DNA of 64,000 bases from assembly GCF_001936575.1 (NCBI RefSeq), contig NZ_MSMP01000015.1:52427-116426 (forward strand), given 5' to 3'. The stretch is from Tenacibaculum agarivorans (GTDB lineage Bacteria; Bacteroidota; Bacteroidia; Flavobacteriales; Flavobacteriaceae). A model generated the notes under the pieces. That model saw only the letters and a program-made list of their open reading frames with translations, did no database searches and was not told the origin of the DNA. Made by a program: the position numbers and the translations under genes. Shown here one piece after another: positions 36,626 through 48,798 of the stretch. Positions within the stretch are counted from its first letter, which is position 1. Each line of letters opens with the position of its first letter.

Positions 36626-38077
36626 TCATTTTCTTTTAAGAGCTTTATACAATGGAATCTTTTGTCCATTTTCAAAAGCAACAATAAAACATCCCTCGTG
36701 ACCTGCTTCTTTAGCTACTTTAAGATTCTCTTTAGCTACACCATAATCTTCAGTATTACCATAAAAATACTTAAAGTATTCATCTATTACAATGATTTGT
36801 ACGTCCTCTAATCCTCTGAAATTAAAATTACCATCAGTCAGGTATTCTTTAGATGCAGCTATTTGAACTTTAAACTCAATTACTGAAGGCTCAGTTTTCT
36901 CTTTTTCTGTTGATGTAGTATTCTTATTTTGAGTTATAGAAACATCCTTTTTGGGATCTTCTTTTTTTGTAACTTTTTTTGGAGTTTCAGCTACAATCTT
37001 TTTCTCTTCTTTTTTACTCTTATCTAAATTGGTTGTTACTTTTTTTACTTCATTTGTTTGTACTGCTTGCTTCACAGGTTCTTTAGCAACCGTTTTAGGC
37101 TTATTTTTTTTAGCTGAAACTACAATTTTCACCTTTTCTGTGTCTTTTTCTATTTCTGAAGTTATTTTTTTAGGACTTTTCTTTACCGACGTTTTTGTGT
37201 TTACTTTGTCTCTCTTAGTAGTAGTTCCTATTCCTGCAGATGTGTTTGTACTCTTTTCTTTACTTACACCTTTATTTTGTCCTTCAACTGTATTTAACTT
37301 CAAGCGGCTTATATATTTTTCTATTGCTTTAGAAATGGCTTTTGCCATTTTTAATTGCCCTGCTTTGGAGTGTAGAAATTTTCCTTCTGCCTTGTTAGTT
37401 AAAAAACCTAATTCTATAAGTACGCTGGGCATTACCGTTTCCCTTAATACTAAAAAGTTATTTTGTTTTACACTTCTATCATATCGTTTTACTGCTGAAA
37501 AATTATTTTGTACCAGTCCAGCAAATGCTAAACTTGCGTCTAGATTTTCTTCTTGTAGCATTGATAAACTAATTACTGATTCAGGAGAATTGGGATTGTA
37601 ATCGTAATTCTGCTTATAATTATCCTCCATTAAAATAACTGCATTTTCACGCTTCGCAATTTCAAGATTCTGTTTATTCCCACTCAACCCTAACACAAAT
37701 GTACCTGCTCCGAATGCTTTAGCACTTCTGTAAGAGTCACAGTGAATAGATACAAATAAATCGGCTTTACTATCATTAGCTATTTTAGCTCTGTTGTGCA
37801 ACTCCACAAATATATCTTTATCCCTAGTGTAGATAACCTTTATATCTTTATTATTTTCTTTTAATGCTTTACCTATTAATAAGACTACTTGTAAAGCAAT
37901 TTTAGATTCTTTGTATCCATTACCTAAGTTTCCTGGATCTTTTCCTCCGTGCCCTGCATCCAATACAACAGTATATTTCTTTTGTGCATTTAGCATTGAA
38001 AAACTAAACACTGAAAATGCTAAAAAAATTAAAGTTGTGGTTTTAATATTATATTTACGGAATTTTAAGAATTGCAT
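36626..38077 (-). CDS. N-acetylmuramoyl-L-alanine amidase (Amidase_3)
   Basis: 483 aa from the ATG at 38077 (a TTG one codon earlier is rejected). Signal peptide ending LNAQ, then a zinc amidase domain (about 33-265) with VLDAGHGGKDPG, KESKIALQ, SIHCDS, NFLVLRETVMPSVLIELGFLTN. A long Lys/Thr/Glu-rich low-complexity linker (about 270-395) leads to a C-terminal SPOR-like region (about 400-483; FKVQIAASKEYL, YFYGNTEDYGVAKENLKVAKEAG). It cleaves the peptide from murein in the periplasm, probably in cell separation. It is divergent from lptD. Confidence 0.93.
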   Translation of the reverse strand: MQFLKFRKYNIKTTTLIFLAFSVFSFSMLNAQKKYTVVLDAGHGGKDPGNLGNGYKESKIALQVVLLIGKALKENNKDIKVIYTRDKDIFVELHNRAKIANDSKADLFVSIHCDSYRSAKAFGAGTFVLGLSGNKQNLEIAKRENAVILMEDNYKQNYDYNPNSPESVISLSMLQEENLDASLAFAGLVQNNFSAVKRYDRSVKQNNFLVLRETVMPSVLIELGFLTNKAEGKFLHSKAGQLKMAKAISKAIEKYISRLKLNTVEGQNKGVSKEKSTNTSAGIGTTTKRDKVNTKTSVKKSPKKITSEIEKDTEKVKIVVSAKKNKPKTVAKEPVKQAVQTNEVKKVTTNLDKSKKEEKKIVAETPKKVTKKEDPKKDVSITQNKNTTSTEKEKTEPSVIEFKVQIAASKEYLTDGNFNFRGLEDVQIIVIDEYFKYFYGNTEDYGVAKENLKVAKEAGHEGCFIVAFENGQKIPLYKALKRK

Positions 38078-38110
38078 CAATAAAATTTAACTAATTTTGG
38101 CTTCCATTAT

Positions 38111-38141
38111 TTGGTGCTTCAAATATTGAGCCATAATTTTA
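38111..38141 (+). promoter_or_regulatory. Probable promoter of lptD
   Basis: TTG (38111-38113), a 20-bp spacer and TAATTTTA (38134-38141), one base off TAnnTTTG. It would start transcription near 38148, just before the TTG start codon at 38169, and thereby supports that start. Confidence 0.5.
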
Positions 38142-38148
38142 CTAAACA

Positions 38149-38178
38149 CAAAAATAGCATTTATCGAATTGAAAGCAA
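38149..38178 (-). promoter_or_regulatory. Promoter of the amidase gene
   Basis: On the minus strand: TTG (38178-38176), a 19-bp spacer and TATTTTTG (38156-38149). It overlaps the first codons of the divergent lptD gene, so the two promoters are interleaved. Confidence 0.7.
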
Positions 38179-40880
38179 ATTCATTCTACATACTTTTAAT
38201 TTTCTCATTATTTTGTTTTCTCGTTGGTAATGCTCAAGAAATTGAAAAGAGCAATGTTCCTTCGCAGCCCATTATAAAAAGAGACTCTGTAAAGACTTTA
38301 GTTAAGAACACAAAACTTTTACTCAAAAGAGATAGTATTGCAAGATTAAATGCTAAAGATAGTATTCCTACAATACAAACTGATTCTATACCGTCTGATT
38401 CAGTACAAAAACCTAAAGAAGTAATTGATTTTATCATTACACATGATGCAAAGGACTATACCATACAAAATGCTAAAAATAAAACCGTAACCTTATATAA
38501 TGAGGCAAGAGTAGTATATGGAGATATAGATTTAAAAGCTGGTAAAATAATCATCAGTTATAAAAACAACACAGTATACGCTACTGGAATAAAAGATTCT
38601 ACTGGATATGTTCAACGTCCTGTTTTTAAACAAGGAAGTCAAGAATCAGAACAAGATTCTATACTTTTTAATTTTAAAACTAAAAAGGCCTTAGTTTATG
38701 GTGTAAAAACTGTACAGGGTGAAATGATTACTTACGGAGAAAAAACAAAGCGTGTTAATGACTCTACAGTATACATGAGTAGATTACGTTTTACTACTTC
38801 TAAAAAGAAGAAACCAGATTATCATATTGCAACAAATAAAGCTAAGCTAGTCCCTGGTAAAAAGATTATAGTTGGTGGTAGTAATTTAGTTATTTCTGAT
38901 GTACCTACACCATTATATTTACCTTTTGCTTACTTTCCATTAACTCAAGAAAGAGCTTCTGGTTTTATTATACCAACTTGGGGAGAAACTAATCAACAAG
39001 GTTTTTTCTTACAAAATGGTGGATATTATTTTGCTGTTAGTGATTATTTTGACTTAGAAGTCACAGGAGATATTTTCTCAAATGGTAGCTGGGCTATCAA
39101 TTCGAGAACAAATTATAATGTTAGATATAAGTTTGCAGGAAGTTTACAAGTTCGATTCCAAAATAATATTACAGGATTAAGAGGTTTCAGTAATTTTAAT
39201 AAAACTAATAACTTTAATATTAATTGGAGTCATAGACAAGATCGAAAATCTAGTCCTAATTCTAACTTAACTGCGAATGTAAACATCAGTAGTACTAGTC
39301 AATTTTTTAGGAATTCTTTCAATGAAATAGATCAAACACAGTTACAAAGAAATGATTTTAGTTCTTCTATTTCTTATTCCAAAAACTTTGTTGGAACTCC
39401 TTTCAACGCAAGTGTTACCCTTACTCATAGTCAAAATTCAGGTAATGAAATTATTAATATGAACTTACCAAACTTCCAATTGAATATGACTCAAATTTAC
39501 CCTTTTGAAGGTAGAGGAGGAGTCAAGAAAAATCCTTTACAGAAAATTGGAGTAACTTATAATATGGAAGCACAGAATAGAATACGAACCAATGAAGAAG
39601 ACTTTTTAACTTCAAGAATGTTTGATGGTGCTCAATCTGGTATTCGACATAATGTTAGAGCTAATACTAATATAAAATTACTAAAGTATTTTACGTTATC
39701 GCCTAATTTAACGTATAGTGATACTTGGTACTTTGAAAAAATAAAAAGGAAATATAATCCTTCGAGTGAAACTGCAGTTACTGATACTATCTCTGGTTTT
39801 ACACGATTTAATCAGTATAATGTTGGTTTAAGTTTAGGAACTAATATTTATGGTAACTTTAACTTTAAAAAAGGCCGTATAAGAGCCATAAGACATACTA
39901 TAAGACCTTCTATTTCTTGGAATTACAGACCTGATTTTGCTAGACCATTTCGACAATTTGTTAGAACAAGTGCAACTAGTATAAGTACATATACTCCTTT
40001 TGATACAGGAATATATGGGGGACCTACTTCAGGACTACAAAATAGTATTGGAATTTCTCTTTCTAATGTTTTTGAAGCGAAAGTTAAACCTAGAGAAGAC
40101 GATGATAGTGATGAAGATAAAAAAATAACGTTATTAAATAACTTAAATTTTTCTACTAGCTATAATATTGCTGCAGATAGTTTACGTTGGAGTAATGTTA
40201 GTTTTTCTACAGGTACAAGTCTTTTTAAAAATAAAATGGCTATCAATTTAAATGGTAGTTTAGATCCTTATCAGGTAACCCCTGAAGGTGTTCGAATAAA
40301 TAAATTCAATCCTTCTATTTTTAGAGTTTCTCAAGCTACTTTAAGTGCTAATTATAGCTTATCTAGTAAGGATTTTGAAAAAACAGACGATAAGAAAAAT
40401 CAAAACAATCAAAACAACGATCCTAATAACCCTCCAGATGTTTTTGGAACTAATATAAATCCAAGCTCTAATCGTTTCTCTAACCAGACACCTAATGCAA
40501 GTAAAGAGCCTAAAGAACAAACTGCAGAGCTCTATAACTCTAAAATTCCTTGGAATTTGAGTCTAATTTACTCTGCTAACTATTCCAATAATGGTTTTAG
40601 TACCGTAGGAATACAGACACATACAGTTGGTTTTAGTGGTAATGTGGAACTTACTCCTAAATGGAAAGTTGGGTTTAGATCGGGATATGATATTAAAAAT
40701 GGAGCTTTCTCTTTCACTTCTCTTAACTTCTCAAGGGATCTTGATAGCTGGAGATTCAATTTTAACTGGACTCCTTTTGGAGATTTTACATCTTATTATT
40801 TCTTTATCGGTGTTAAATCATCAATGCTAAGTGACTTACAATGGGATAAAAGACGTCCACCAGATAGAAGATTATTCTAA
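38169..40880 (+). CDS. lptD: LptD-like outer-membrane LPS assembly protein
   Basis: 903 aa. The start is a TTG at 38169: no ATG lies between the in-frame upstream stop and the signal peptide (FYILLIFSLFCFLVGNAQ). A short Ser/Asp/Lys-rich segment is followed by an OstA-like beta region (about 105-270; YNEARVVYGDIDLKAGKI, YGEKTKRVNDS) and a large beta-barrel with many alternating strands, ending in the WNFNWTPFGD-type and WDKRRPPDRR blocks typical of Bacteroidota LptD. It inserts LPS into the outer leaflet. An Asn/Asp/Pro-rich loop (about 738-780) is species-specific. Divergent from the amidase. Confidence 0.9.
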   Translation: MKANSFYILLIFSLFCFLVGNAQEIEKSNVPSQPIIKRDSVKTLVKNTKLLLKRDSIARLNAKDSIPTIQTDSIPSDSVQKPKEVIDFIITHDAKDYTIQNAKNKTVTLYNEARVVYGDIDLKAGKIIISYKNNTVYATGIKDSTGYVQRPVFKQGSQESEQDSILFNFKTKKALVYGVKTVQGEMITYGEKTKRVNDSTVYMSRLRFTTSKKKKPDYHIATNKAKLVPGKKIIVGGSNLVISDVPTPLYLPFAYFPLTQERASGFIIPTWGETNQQGFFLQNGGYYFAVSDYFDLEVTGDIFSNGSWAINSRTNYNVRYKFAGSLQVRFQNNITGLRGFSNFNKTNNFNINWSHRQDRKSSPNSNLTANVNISSTSQFFRNSFNEIDQTQLQRNDFSSSISYSKNFVGTPFNASVTLTHSQNSGNEIINMNLPNFQLNMTQIYPFEGRGGVKKNPLQKIGVTYNMEAQNRIRTNEEDFLTSRMFDGAQSGIRHNVRANTNIKLLKYFTLSPNLTYSDTWYFEKIKRKYNPSSETAVTDTISGFTRFNQYNVGLSLGTNIYGNFNFKKGRIRAIRHTIRPSISWNYRPDFARPFRQFVRTSATSISTYTPFDTGIYGGPTSGLQNSIGISLSNVFEAKVKPREDDDSDEDKKITLLNNLNFSTSYNIAADSLRWSNVSFSTGTSLFKNKMAINLNGSLDPYQVTPEGVRINKFNPSIFRVSQATLSANYSLSSKDFEKTDDKKNQNNQNNDPNNPPDVFGTNINPSSNRFSNQTPNASKEPKEQTAELYNSKIPWNLSLIYSANYSNNGFSTVGIQTHTVGFSGNVELTPKWKVGFRSGYDIKNGAFSFTSLNFSRDLDSWRFNFNWTPFGDFTSYYFFIGVKSSMLSDLQWDKRRPPDRRLF

Positions 40881-40977
40881 TTGGAAAACTTATTATTTAT
40901 TATTCTTTTGATTTACATATCTAAGAATTAGAAATTTTACTTTTATAAATAGAAATAAGAACTAAAAACATCATAAA

Positions 40978-41358
40978 ATGAAAAAAATTATTAATACTAA
41001 AAACGCTCCAGCACCAATTGGTCCTTACAACCAAGCAGTTTTAACTGGTAATACTTTATACACTTCAGGTCAAATAGCCATAAACCCTGAAACTGGTGAA
41101 TTAGTTCTTGATAATATTAAAGCTGAAACAAAACAAGTACTTGAAAACATGAAAGCTGTTTTACATGAAGCTGAAATGACGTTTGAAAACGTAGTGAAAA
41201 CTTCTATTTTTATTTCTGACATGAACAATTTTTCCGAAATTAATGAAGTTTATGGAACTTACTTTGATGAAAGTAATGCCCCAGCAAGAGAGACTGTTGA
41301 AGTGGCTAACCTACCAAAGTTTGTAAATGTTGAAATTAGTATGATTGCTATTAAGTAA
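40978..41358 (+). CDS. RidA family reactive intermediate deaminase
   Basis: 126 aa, the typical RidA size. Visible are the GPYNQAV block, LYTSGQIAI, ENMKAVLHEA, KTSIFISDM and PARETVEVANLPK, containing the conserved Arg that binds the carboxylate. It hydrolyses reactive enamines and imines made by PLP enzymes such as serine dehydratase in the cytoplasm. Monocistronic, 97 bp after lptD, with a terminator behind it. Confidence 0.95.
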   Translation: MKKIINTKNAPAPIGPYNQAVLTGNTLYTSGQIAINPETGELVLDNIKAETKQVLENMKAVLHEAEMTFENVVKTSIFISDMNNFSEINEVYGTYFDESNAPARETVEVANLPKFVNVEISMIAIK

Positions 41359-41387
41359 TTTGATACAACCTAAATATAAAAAAAATA

Positions 41388-41414
41388 AAAACCACACTTT
41401 TTACGGTGTGGTTT
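41388..41414. terminator. Bidirectional terminator between ridA and gap
   Basis: ACCACAC/GTGTGGT stem with a TTTTTACG loop. A-rich on the left gives a long T-run on the minus strand, and TTTCTATTT follows on the plus strand. It serves both converging genes. Confidence 0.85.
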
Positions 41415-41443
41415 CTATTTACATTTAAAATTAACAAACTCAT

Positions 41444-43451
<2,008 letters not shown>

Positions 43452-43463
43452 ATATATTGATAT

Positions 43464-43493
43464 CAAAGTTACTTACTATTTTACTATTTTCAA
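43464..43493 (-). promoter_or_regulatory. Promoter of pfkA-gap
   Basis: On the minus strand: TTG (43493-43491), a 19-bp spacer and TAACTTTG (43471-43464), only 12 bp from the ATG. The mRNA leader must be very short or nearly absent. This site decides the pfkA start. Confidence 0.75.
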
Positions 43494-43579
43494 CCATAAA
43501 AATGCGAAATCGTTTTCGATTTTCGGCCAAAAAACCGGCATTTTAAAATAATTATTTACATTAGCATAAACTTGATCTA

Positions 43580-45313
43580 ATGCAACTAACTTTTCTTGAT
43601 TATTCTATCATTTTAATTTTCTTTTTAGTTTCACTATACATTGGTATAAGAGCTTCTAAATCTGCTAAAAAAAATAGTGCTGAATTTTTTCTATCTGGTA
43701 GAAATATGCCTTGGTGGTTATTAGGTATATCTATGGTAGCAACTACTTTTGCTGCCGATACTCCTGGTTTAGTTACAGAATTAGTTAGAACAAATGGTGT
43801 TTCTGGAAACTGGGTTTGGTGGGCTTTATTATTGACAGGTATGCTAACTGTTTTCTTTTATGCAAAATTATGGCGTAAATCGGGTATAACCACTGATTTG
43901 GAATTTTATGAATTACGTTATTCTGGAAAAATTGCTGGTATATTAAGAGGTTTTAGAGCTATTTACCTTGGTCTTTTCTTTAATGTAGTTACTATGGCTG
44001 GTGTGTGTTTAGCAGGAGCTAAAATTGCAAATATCTTATTAGGTCTTTCTCAGACTGAAACTCTTTTATATTCTTCAATAATCATTGTTATTTATTCCTC
44101 TTTAGGAGGATTAAAAGGTGTTTTATTGACAGATTTTGTTCAGTTTATTATTGCTATGGTAGGTTCTGTTTGGGCAACGATATATATTGTTAATTTACCA
44201 GAAATTGGTGGATTAGATGCTTTATTACAACACTCAGATGTAACAACCAAATTAGATTTATTACCTGATTTTTCAAATAAAGAAACACTTATTACCCTTT
44301 TTATCATTCCTTTTGCTGTTCAATGGTGGAGCACTTGGTATCCTGGCGCTGAACCTGGAGGTGGTGGGTATATTGCACAAAGAATGCTTGCTGCTAAAGA
44401 TGAGAAAAATGCGACTTGGGCAACACTTTTCTTTAATTTTGCTCATTATGCTATAAGACCTTGGCCGTGGATTTTAGTTGGTTTAGCTTCTATTGTTATT
44501 TTTCCGGATGTATCTAATATTAATACTGCTTTTCCAAATTTATCTCAAGAAATGCAAGGACATGATGTTGCTTATGCCGCTATGATGACCTATTTACCTG
44601 CTGGTCTACTCGGTATCGTTCTTACGTCTTTAATTGCTGCATTTATGAGTACAATTTCTACTCAGTTAAATTGGGGAAGCTCATACATTGTTAATGATTT
44701 CTACAGTAGGTTTATTAACCAAGAAGCTACAGAAAAACAAAAAGTACTTGTAGGTAGAATAGCAACAATTGTATTAATGCTTTTTGCTGCAATATTTTCT
44801 TTTTATCTTCAATCTGCTAAAGATGTTTTCGATCTTCTACTTCAAATAGGAGCTGGTACTGGTCTACTATTTATTTTACGCTGGTTTTGGCATCGTATTA
44901 ATCCTTACAGTGAAATTGCAGCCATGCTCATTTCCTTTTTAATTGCTATTGTATTTTTTATCAATGGAAAGATGGAAAACCCTTTGTTTGAAATTAAAGG
45001 ATATTGGCAATTAATTATTGGTGTTGTTATAACTACATTAGGATGGATTATCGTCACATTAACAACTCAACCTTCTGACAGCCAAACTTTAGAAAACTTT
45101 AATGCTAAAATCTTTGGAAATGAGAATAAGTTTAAAAATATTGGCTATAAAATTATAGCTTTCTTTTGTGGAGTAATTGGGGTTTATGGTTTTCTATTTG
45201 CAACTGGTAATTTCATATATGGTAACATCACAACTGCACTAACCTTAACAATTATTACAATAGTAAGTACATTAGTAATTATGAGGTTATGGAGAAAAAA
45301 ACTACTCAATTAA
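43580..45313 (+). CDS. Sodium:solute symporter family transporter
   Basis: 577 aa with about 13-14 membrane helices. The SSS fold is shown by the N-terminal LDYSIILIFFLVSLYIGIRAS, the FFLSGRNMPWWLLGISMVATTFAAD block and the EFYELRYSG helix. These carriers move sugars, amino acids or other solutes with Na+; the substrate is not readable. It is divergent from pfkA-gap with a 128-bp gap, so a glycolytic link such as sugar uptake is possible but unproven. Confidence 0.92.
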   Translation: MQLTFLDYSIILIFFLVSLYIGIRASKSAKKNSAEFFLSGRNMPWWLLGISMVATTFAADTPGLVTELVRTNGVSGNWVWWALLLTGMLTVFFYAKLWRKSGITTDLEFYELRYSGKIAGILRGFRAIYLGLFFNVVTMAGVCLAGAKIANILLGLSQTETLLYSSIIIVIYSSLGGLKGVLLTDFVQFIIAMVGSVWATIYIVNLPEIGGLDALLQHSDVTTKLDLLPDFSNKETLITLFIIPFAVQWWSTWYPGAEPGGGGYIAQRMLAAKDEKNATWATLFFNFAHYAIRPWPWILVGLASIVIFPDVSNINTAFPNLSQEMQGHDVAYAAMMTYLPAGLLGIVLTSLIAAFMSTISTQLNWGSSYIVNDFYSRFINQEATEKQKVLVGRIATIVLMLFAAIFSFYLQSAKDVFDLLLQIGAGTGLLFILRWFWHRINPYSEIAAMLISFLIAIVFFINGKMENPLFEIKGYWQLIIGVVITTLGWIIVTLTTQPSDSQTLENFNAKIFGNENKFKNIGYKIIAFFCGVIGVYGFLFATGNFIYGNITTALTLTIITIVSTLVIMRLWRKKLLN

Positions 45314-45324
45314 ACATAAAGCAA

Positions 45325-46695
45325 TTAACTTAATTTTACTTTATAGTTAGAAATAAGTGCTTGCACTTCATCAGTTTTATATACTGACGGGAATAGTTCT
45401 TTTAGTATATCATGGAATTCAAAGTCAATGTTTAAACCATTTTCTAAATGATTTAATGCATATGTATTCTTATTATTTATCATGAACATCCCACATAATC
45501 TGTATTCAATTTCAGCAAAATCCTTATACATTTTTCTTCCTTTCAACAGGACTTTTAAACCATCTTTAAACTCTCCTAAAAACAATAATACATCAGCTAA
45601 AGCAATATAAATTTCAATATCTAAATCTCCTAAATCTATACAATTATTGAATGCTTTTACTGCTTCTTCATAGAAACTTAATTTTATATTTATTTCTGCA
45701 TACTTTCTCCAATACATGGGATTTGTATCGTCTATTTGCAGGGCTTTATTGATATAATAAATAGCTTTATGATAATCTCCATCTTGATGATAAGCATTGG
45801 TTAATAAAAGCCAACCTCTATCTAACAAAGGATCTTCATAAACTGCTTTTTTATAATACTCAACTGCGGTACCTCTAGCTTCAATTTTTTCATAACATTC
45901 ACCTATTCTTATATAAGCGTATGCTGTAGGATCATCTAATTCTAAGGTTAATAAATAATTTTGAATTGCTTCATCATACCTTCCTAAGTTTTCTAAAGTT
46001 TTTGCTTTTTCTAAATATCCACCTATAAAAGTTTCGTCTATTAACACAGCATATTCAAATGCTTTTAAAGCTTGTTCAAAATTATTTAGTTCGTAGTATT
46101 GTTTTCCTAATTGATGCCAAGCGACTTCACTGTAGGGATTTTTATCAATATATGTATTTAAAAACGTTATAGATTCTTCATAACTTTCTTCCATTTCAAA
46201 ACAGTATACTATGTTATATAAGGATGAATAGTCTTCAAAATCTACATCAATACATTTGGCAAAATTTAATCTAGCATTTTCATAGTCATCTAAATATAGA
46301 TATTCCATTCCAATCATTGCCCAAATGTCAACTGGATCTTCAACAAATTCTAGTGCTTTTTGTAGAATACCAATGGCTTCTCTATGCTTTTTATGTTTTG
46401 ATAAAATAGTTGCTTTTTGTATAAAAACCTCATCATTGTGAGGTTCTATAGCTTCTATTTCTGTAAGTAACTTAACTGCATCTTCAATATGTCCATCAAA
46501 AACAAAAATTTCAACTCTGAGCAATTTTAAAGCTATGGCTTCTGGGTGTTGTTCTAGCCCTAACTGAAGTGCTTTTTTTGCTAATGAATGTTTTCCTACA
46601 TTTAAATAATGTTCTACAATTGTTTCAAACTCAGCAGTATCAAAAAAATATACTGCATTTGTTTTCAACATTGATTCAAATTTTGATAAAGACAT
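45325..46695 (-). CDS. Tetratricopeptide repeat protein
   Basis: 456 aa consisting of about 11-12 TPR units (e.g. AWHQLGKQYYELNNFEQALKA-type helix pairs, AYIRIGECYEKIEARG). No signal peptide or membrane segment is visible, so it is probably a cytoplasmic interaction scaffold. It converges with the symporter gene with only an 11-bp gap and no hairpin between them. No partner can be deduced from the neighbours. Confidence 0.9.
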   Translation of the reverse strand: MSLSKFESMLKTNAVYFFDTAEFETIVEHYLNVGKHSLAKKALQLGLEQHPEAIALKLLRVEIFVFDGHIEDAVKLLTEIEAIEPHNDEVFIQKATILSKHKKHREAIGILQKALEFVEDPVDIWAMIGMEYLYLDDYENARLNFAKCIDVDFEDYSSLYNIVYCFEMEESYEESITFLNTYIDKNPYSEVAWHQLGKQYYELNNFEQALKAFEYAVLIDETFIGGYLEKAKTLENLGRYDEAIQNYLLTLELDDPTAYAYIRIGECYEKIEARGTAVEYYKKAVYEDPLLDRGWLLLTNAYHQDGDYHKAIYYINKALQIDDTNPMYWRKYAEINIKLSFYEEAVKAFNNCIDLGDLDIEIYIALADVLLFLGEFKDGLKVLLKGRKMYKDFAEIEYRLCGMFMINNKNTYALNHLENGLNIDFEFHDILKELFPSVYKTDEVQALISNYKVKLS

Positions 46696-46842
46696 ACATT
46701 CTAAATTTAGAATTCCTATATAAATCTACTACAAGAAGTGTTTTTTTTAACAACAAGTTGTTTTAGTTTTCAACAAAATAATTAACAAATAAGATGTTCT
46801 GAAATATTAAAATGAAGTGTTGTCTCCAATCTTTAATTCAAT

Positions 46843-46872
46843 TTGATTTACCTAATTATTTTTCTATATTTG
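46843..46872 (+). promoter_or_regulatory. Promoter of the DUF2853 gene
   Basis: TTG (46843-46845), a 19-bp spacer and TATATTTG (46865-46872): an exact match to the Bacteroidota consensus, 40 bp before the ATG. Confidence 0.78.
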
Positions 46873-46912
46873 AATGGATGTTGAAATTCTAAATTAACTA
46901 ATAATAAAAATT

Positions 46913-47251
46913 ATGAGCAAATTTGACGAAAAAGTAGAGCAGTACAAAAAATTCATGACCGATAAAGGTTTAAGTTTTGATGCTGATTTATTAGCTGCCG
47001 TTACTAAAGGTTTAGGCCCTTCAATCTACAAAAGAGATGCTGAAACTGTATCAGGAACGGATCCGAAAGAATTAGAAACGGTTAAGAAAAACTTCTTAAT
47101 CAAAAAATTAGGTTTAGCAGATGGTCCTGCATTAGATGAAGGTATCGCTGAAGTTATTGAGCAAATAGGTAAATCTGAAAGAACTAAATACCGTGCTGTA
47201 GTATACTATCTTTTAGCTAAGAAATTCGGTAAAGAATCTATTTACGGATAA
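46913..47251 (+). CDS. DUF2853 family protein
   Basis: 112 aa, all-helical, cytoplasmic. Starts MSKFDEKVEQYKKFM and contains ETVSGTDPKELETVKKNFL and the terminal YRAVVYYLLAKKFGKESIY block of DUF2853. The function of the family is unknown. Own promoter, and followed by a terminator whose T-run doubles as the next promoter. Confidence 0.9.
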   Translation: MSKFDEKVEQYKKFMTDKGLSFDADLLAAVTKGLGPSIYKRDAETVSGTDPKELETVKKNFLIKKLGLADGPALDEGIAEVIEQIGKSERTKYRAVVYYLLAKKFGKESIYG

Positions 47252-47285
47252 AAAATAATTACTTTCTTGTGAAAGTATTTAATCT

Positions 47286-47320
47286 ACCTGTATTGAAATC
47301 CAATACAGGTTTTTTATTTT
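47286..47320 (+). terminator. Terminator after the DUF2853 gene
   Basis: Perfect 10-bp stem ACCTGTATTG/CAATACAGGT with loop AAATC, followed by TTTTTATTTTT. Confidence 0.92.
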
Positions 47321-47322
47321 TG
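47293..47322 (+). promoter_or_regulatory. Promoter of sdaA inside the preceding terminator
   Basis: TTG (47293-47295) lies in the left stem and TATTTTTG (47315-47322) in the T-run of the DUF2853 terminator, with a 19-bp spacer. The ATG of sdaA is 26 bp downstream. Confidence 0.6.
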
Positions 47323-47348
47323 TTTATTCAAACAAACAACTTTACTTA

Positions 47349-48773
47349 ATGTCTACATTTATCAGTGTTTTCGATATGCTAAAAGTAGGGGTCGGCCCCT
47401 CCAGCTCGCATACATTAGGCCCCTGGAGAGCTGCTCAACTTTGGATTACAAAACTTAAAGAACAATCTCTTTTTCCTACAGTTTCTCAAATTAAAATTGA
47501 TTTATACGGTTCATTGTCCTTAACAGGAAAAGGACACGCTACAGATTTAGCTATTCTTTTAGGATTGAGTGGTGAAGATCCAGAATTTATACCTGTAGAT
47601 TCTATAAATTCAATCATTCAAAACATAAAAGAAACCAATATTCTTTTTTTTAATTCTGAAAAAGAAATCGATTTCGTAGAAACAAACATTGAATTTCATA
47701 GAGAGTTTCTTCCTTTTCATTCTAATGGTTTAACATTTAAAGCATATGATGATAAAGGAAAGGAAATATCATTTGAGACTTATTATTCTATTGGAGGGGG
47801 ATTTGTAGTTCAGGAAGATCAAGAAAAAAATACGTCAAGCAAAGAAGAAAAGAATTTTCCTTTTCCAATTAATAAAGCGGTAGACTTAGATACATATTGC
47901 AAAAAAGAAAATAAATTAATTTCAGAAATTGTTTTAGCCAATGAAACTACTTTGAAAACTGAAAAAGAAGTTTATAAACAACTTGATAATATTTGGGATA
48001 CGATGCTTGAATGTATGTATATTGGTTGTCATACTGAAGGTATACTTCCCGGTGGACTAAATGTAAAACGAAGGGCATTTGCGACTCATGAAAAACTTAT
48101 TAAAGGATCGCAATACACGAATAAAGAAGAATGGATTACGGCTATTAGAGGAACCGAAGTTAAATTTAGAGAAATTTTAAAATGGGTGAGTTGTTTAGCA
48201 CTATCTGTTAACGAAGTTAATGCTTCTTTAGGTAGAGTAGTTACTGCACCTACTAACGGAAGTGCTGGTGTTATTCCAGCTGTTTTAATGTACTACATGG
48301 TTATTGAAAATCATAATGCTACTATTGAACATGTAAGAAAATTCTTATTAGTAGCTGGTGAAATTGGAAGTATTTTTAAAAAAAATGCTACTATTTCTGC
48401 AGCAATGGGTGGTTGTCAGGCTGAAATTGGTGTCTCTTCTGCAATGGCAGCTGCCGCATTAACAGAGTTGCTTGGAGGTACTCCTGCACAATGTTTAGAA
48501 GCTTCTGAAATTGCCATGGAACATCACTTAGGATTAACTTGTGATCCAATTGGAGGTTTAGTTCAAATTCCATGCATAGAACGAAATGCAATGGGCGCTA
48601 TAAAAGCGATAAATGCAGCTGAATTGGCCTTAGAAACAAACCCTGACGAAGCCTTAGTTCCACTAGATAAAGTAATTGAAACTATGTGGGAAACAGCTAA
48701 AGACATGAATAAAAACTATAAAGAAACTTCAGAAGGAGGATTAGCAATTACTGTTGGTTTAGCCGATTGTTAA
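47349..48773 (+). CDS. sdaA: L-serine ammonia-lyase, iron-sulfur type
   Basis: 474 aa, single-chain type. The N-terminal beta domain has [21 protein letters not shown]. The C-terminal alpha domain has the cysteines of the 4Fe-4S cluster: [18 protein letters not shown] region, the CQAEIG region and [12 protein letters not shown], plus [13 protein letters not shown]. It deaminates serine to pyruvate in the cytoplasm. RidA, which removes its toxic enamine by-product, is encoded about 6 kb away. Confidence 0.96.
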   Translation: MSTFISVFDMLKVGVGPSSSHTLGPWRAAQLWITKLKEQSLFPTVSQIKIDLYGSLSLTGKGHATDLAILLGLSGEDPEFIPVDSINSIIQNIKETNILFFNSEKEIDFVETNIEFHREFLPFHSNGLTFKAYDDKGKEISFETYYSIGGGFVVQEDQEKNTSSKEEKNFPFPINKAVDLDTYCKKENKLISEIVLANETTLKTEKEVYKQLDNIWDTMLECMYIGCHTEGILPGGLNVKRRAFATHEKLIKGSQYTNKEEWITAIRGTEVKFREILKWVSCLALSVNEVNASLGRVVTAPTNGSAGVIPAVLMYYMVIENHNATIEHVRKFLLVAGEIGSIFKKNATISAAMGGCQAEIGVSSAMAAAALTELLGGTPAQCLEASEIAMEHHLGLTCDPIGGLVQIPCIERNAMGAIKAINAAELALETNPDEALVPLDKVIETMWETAKDMNKNYKETSEGGLAITVGLADC

Positions 48774-48798
48774 TTAGAAGCTAATTGGAATAGTATAA

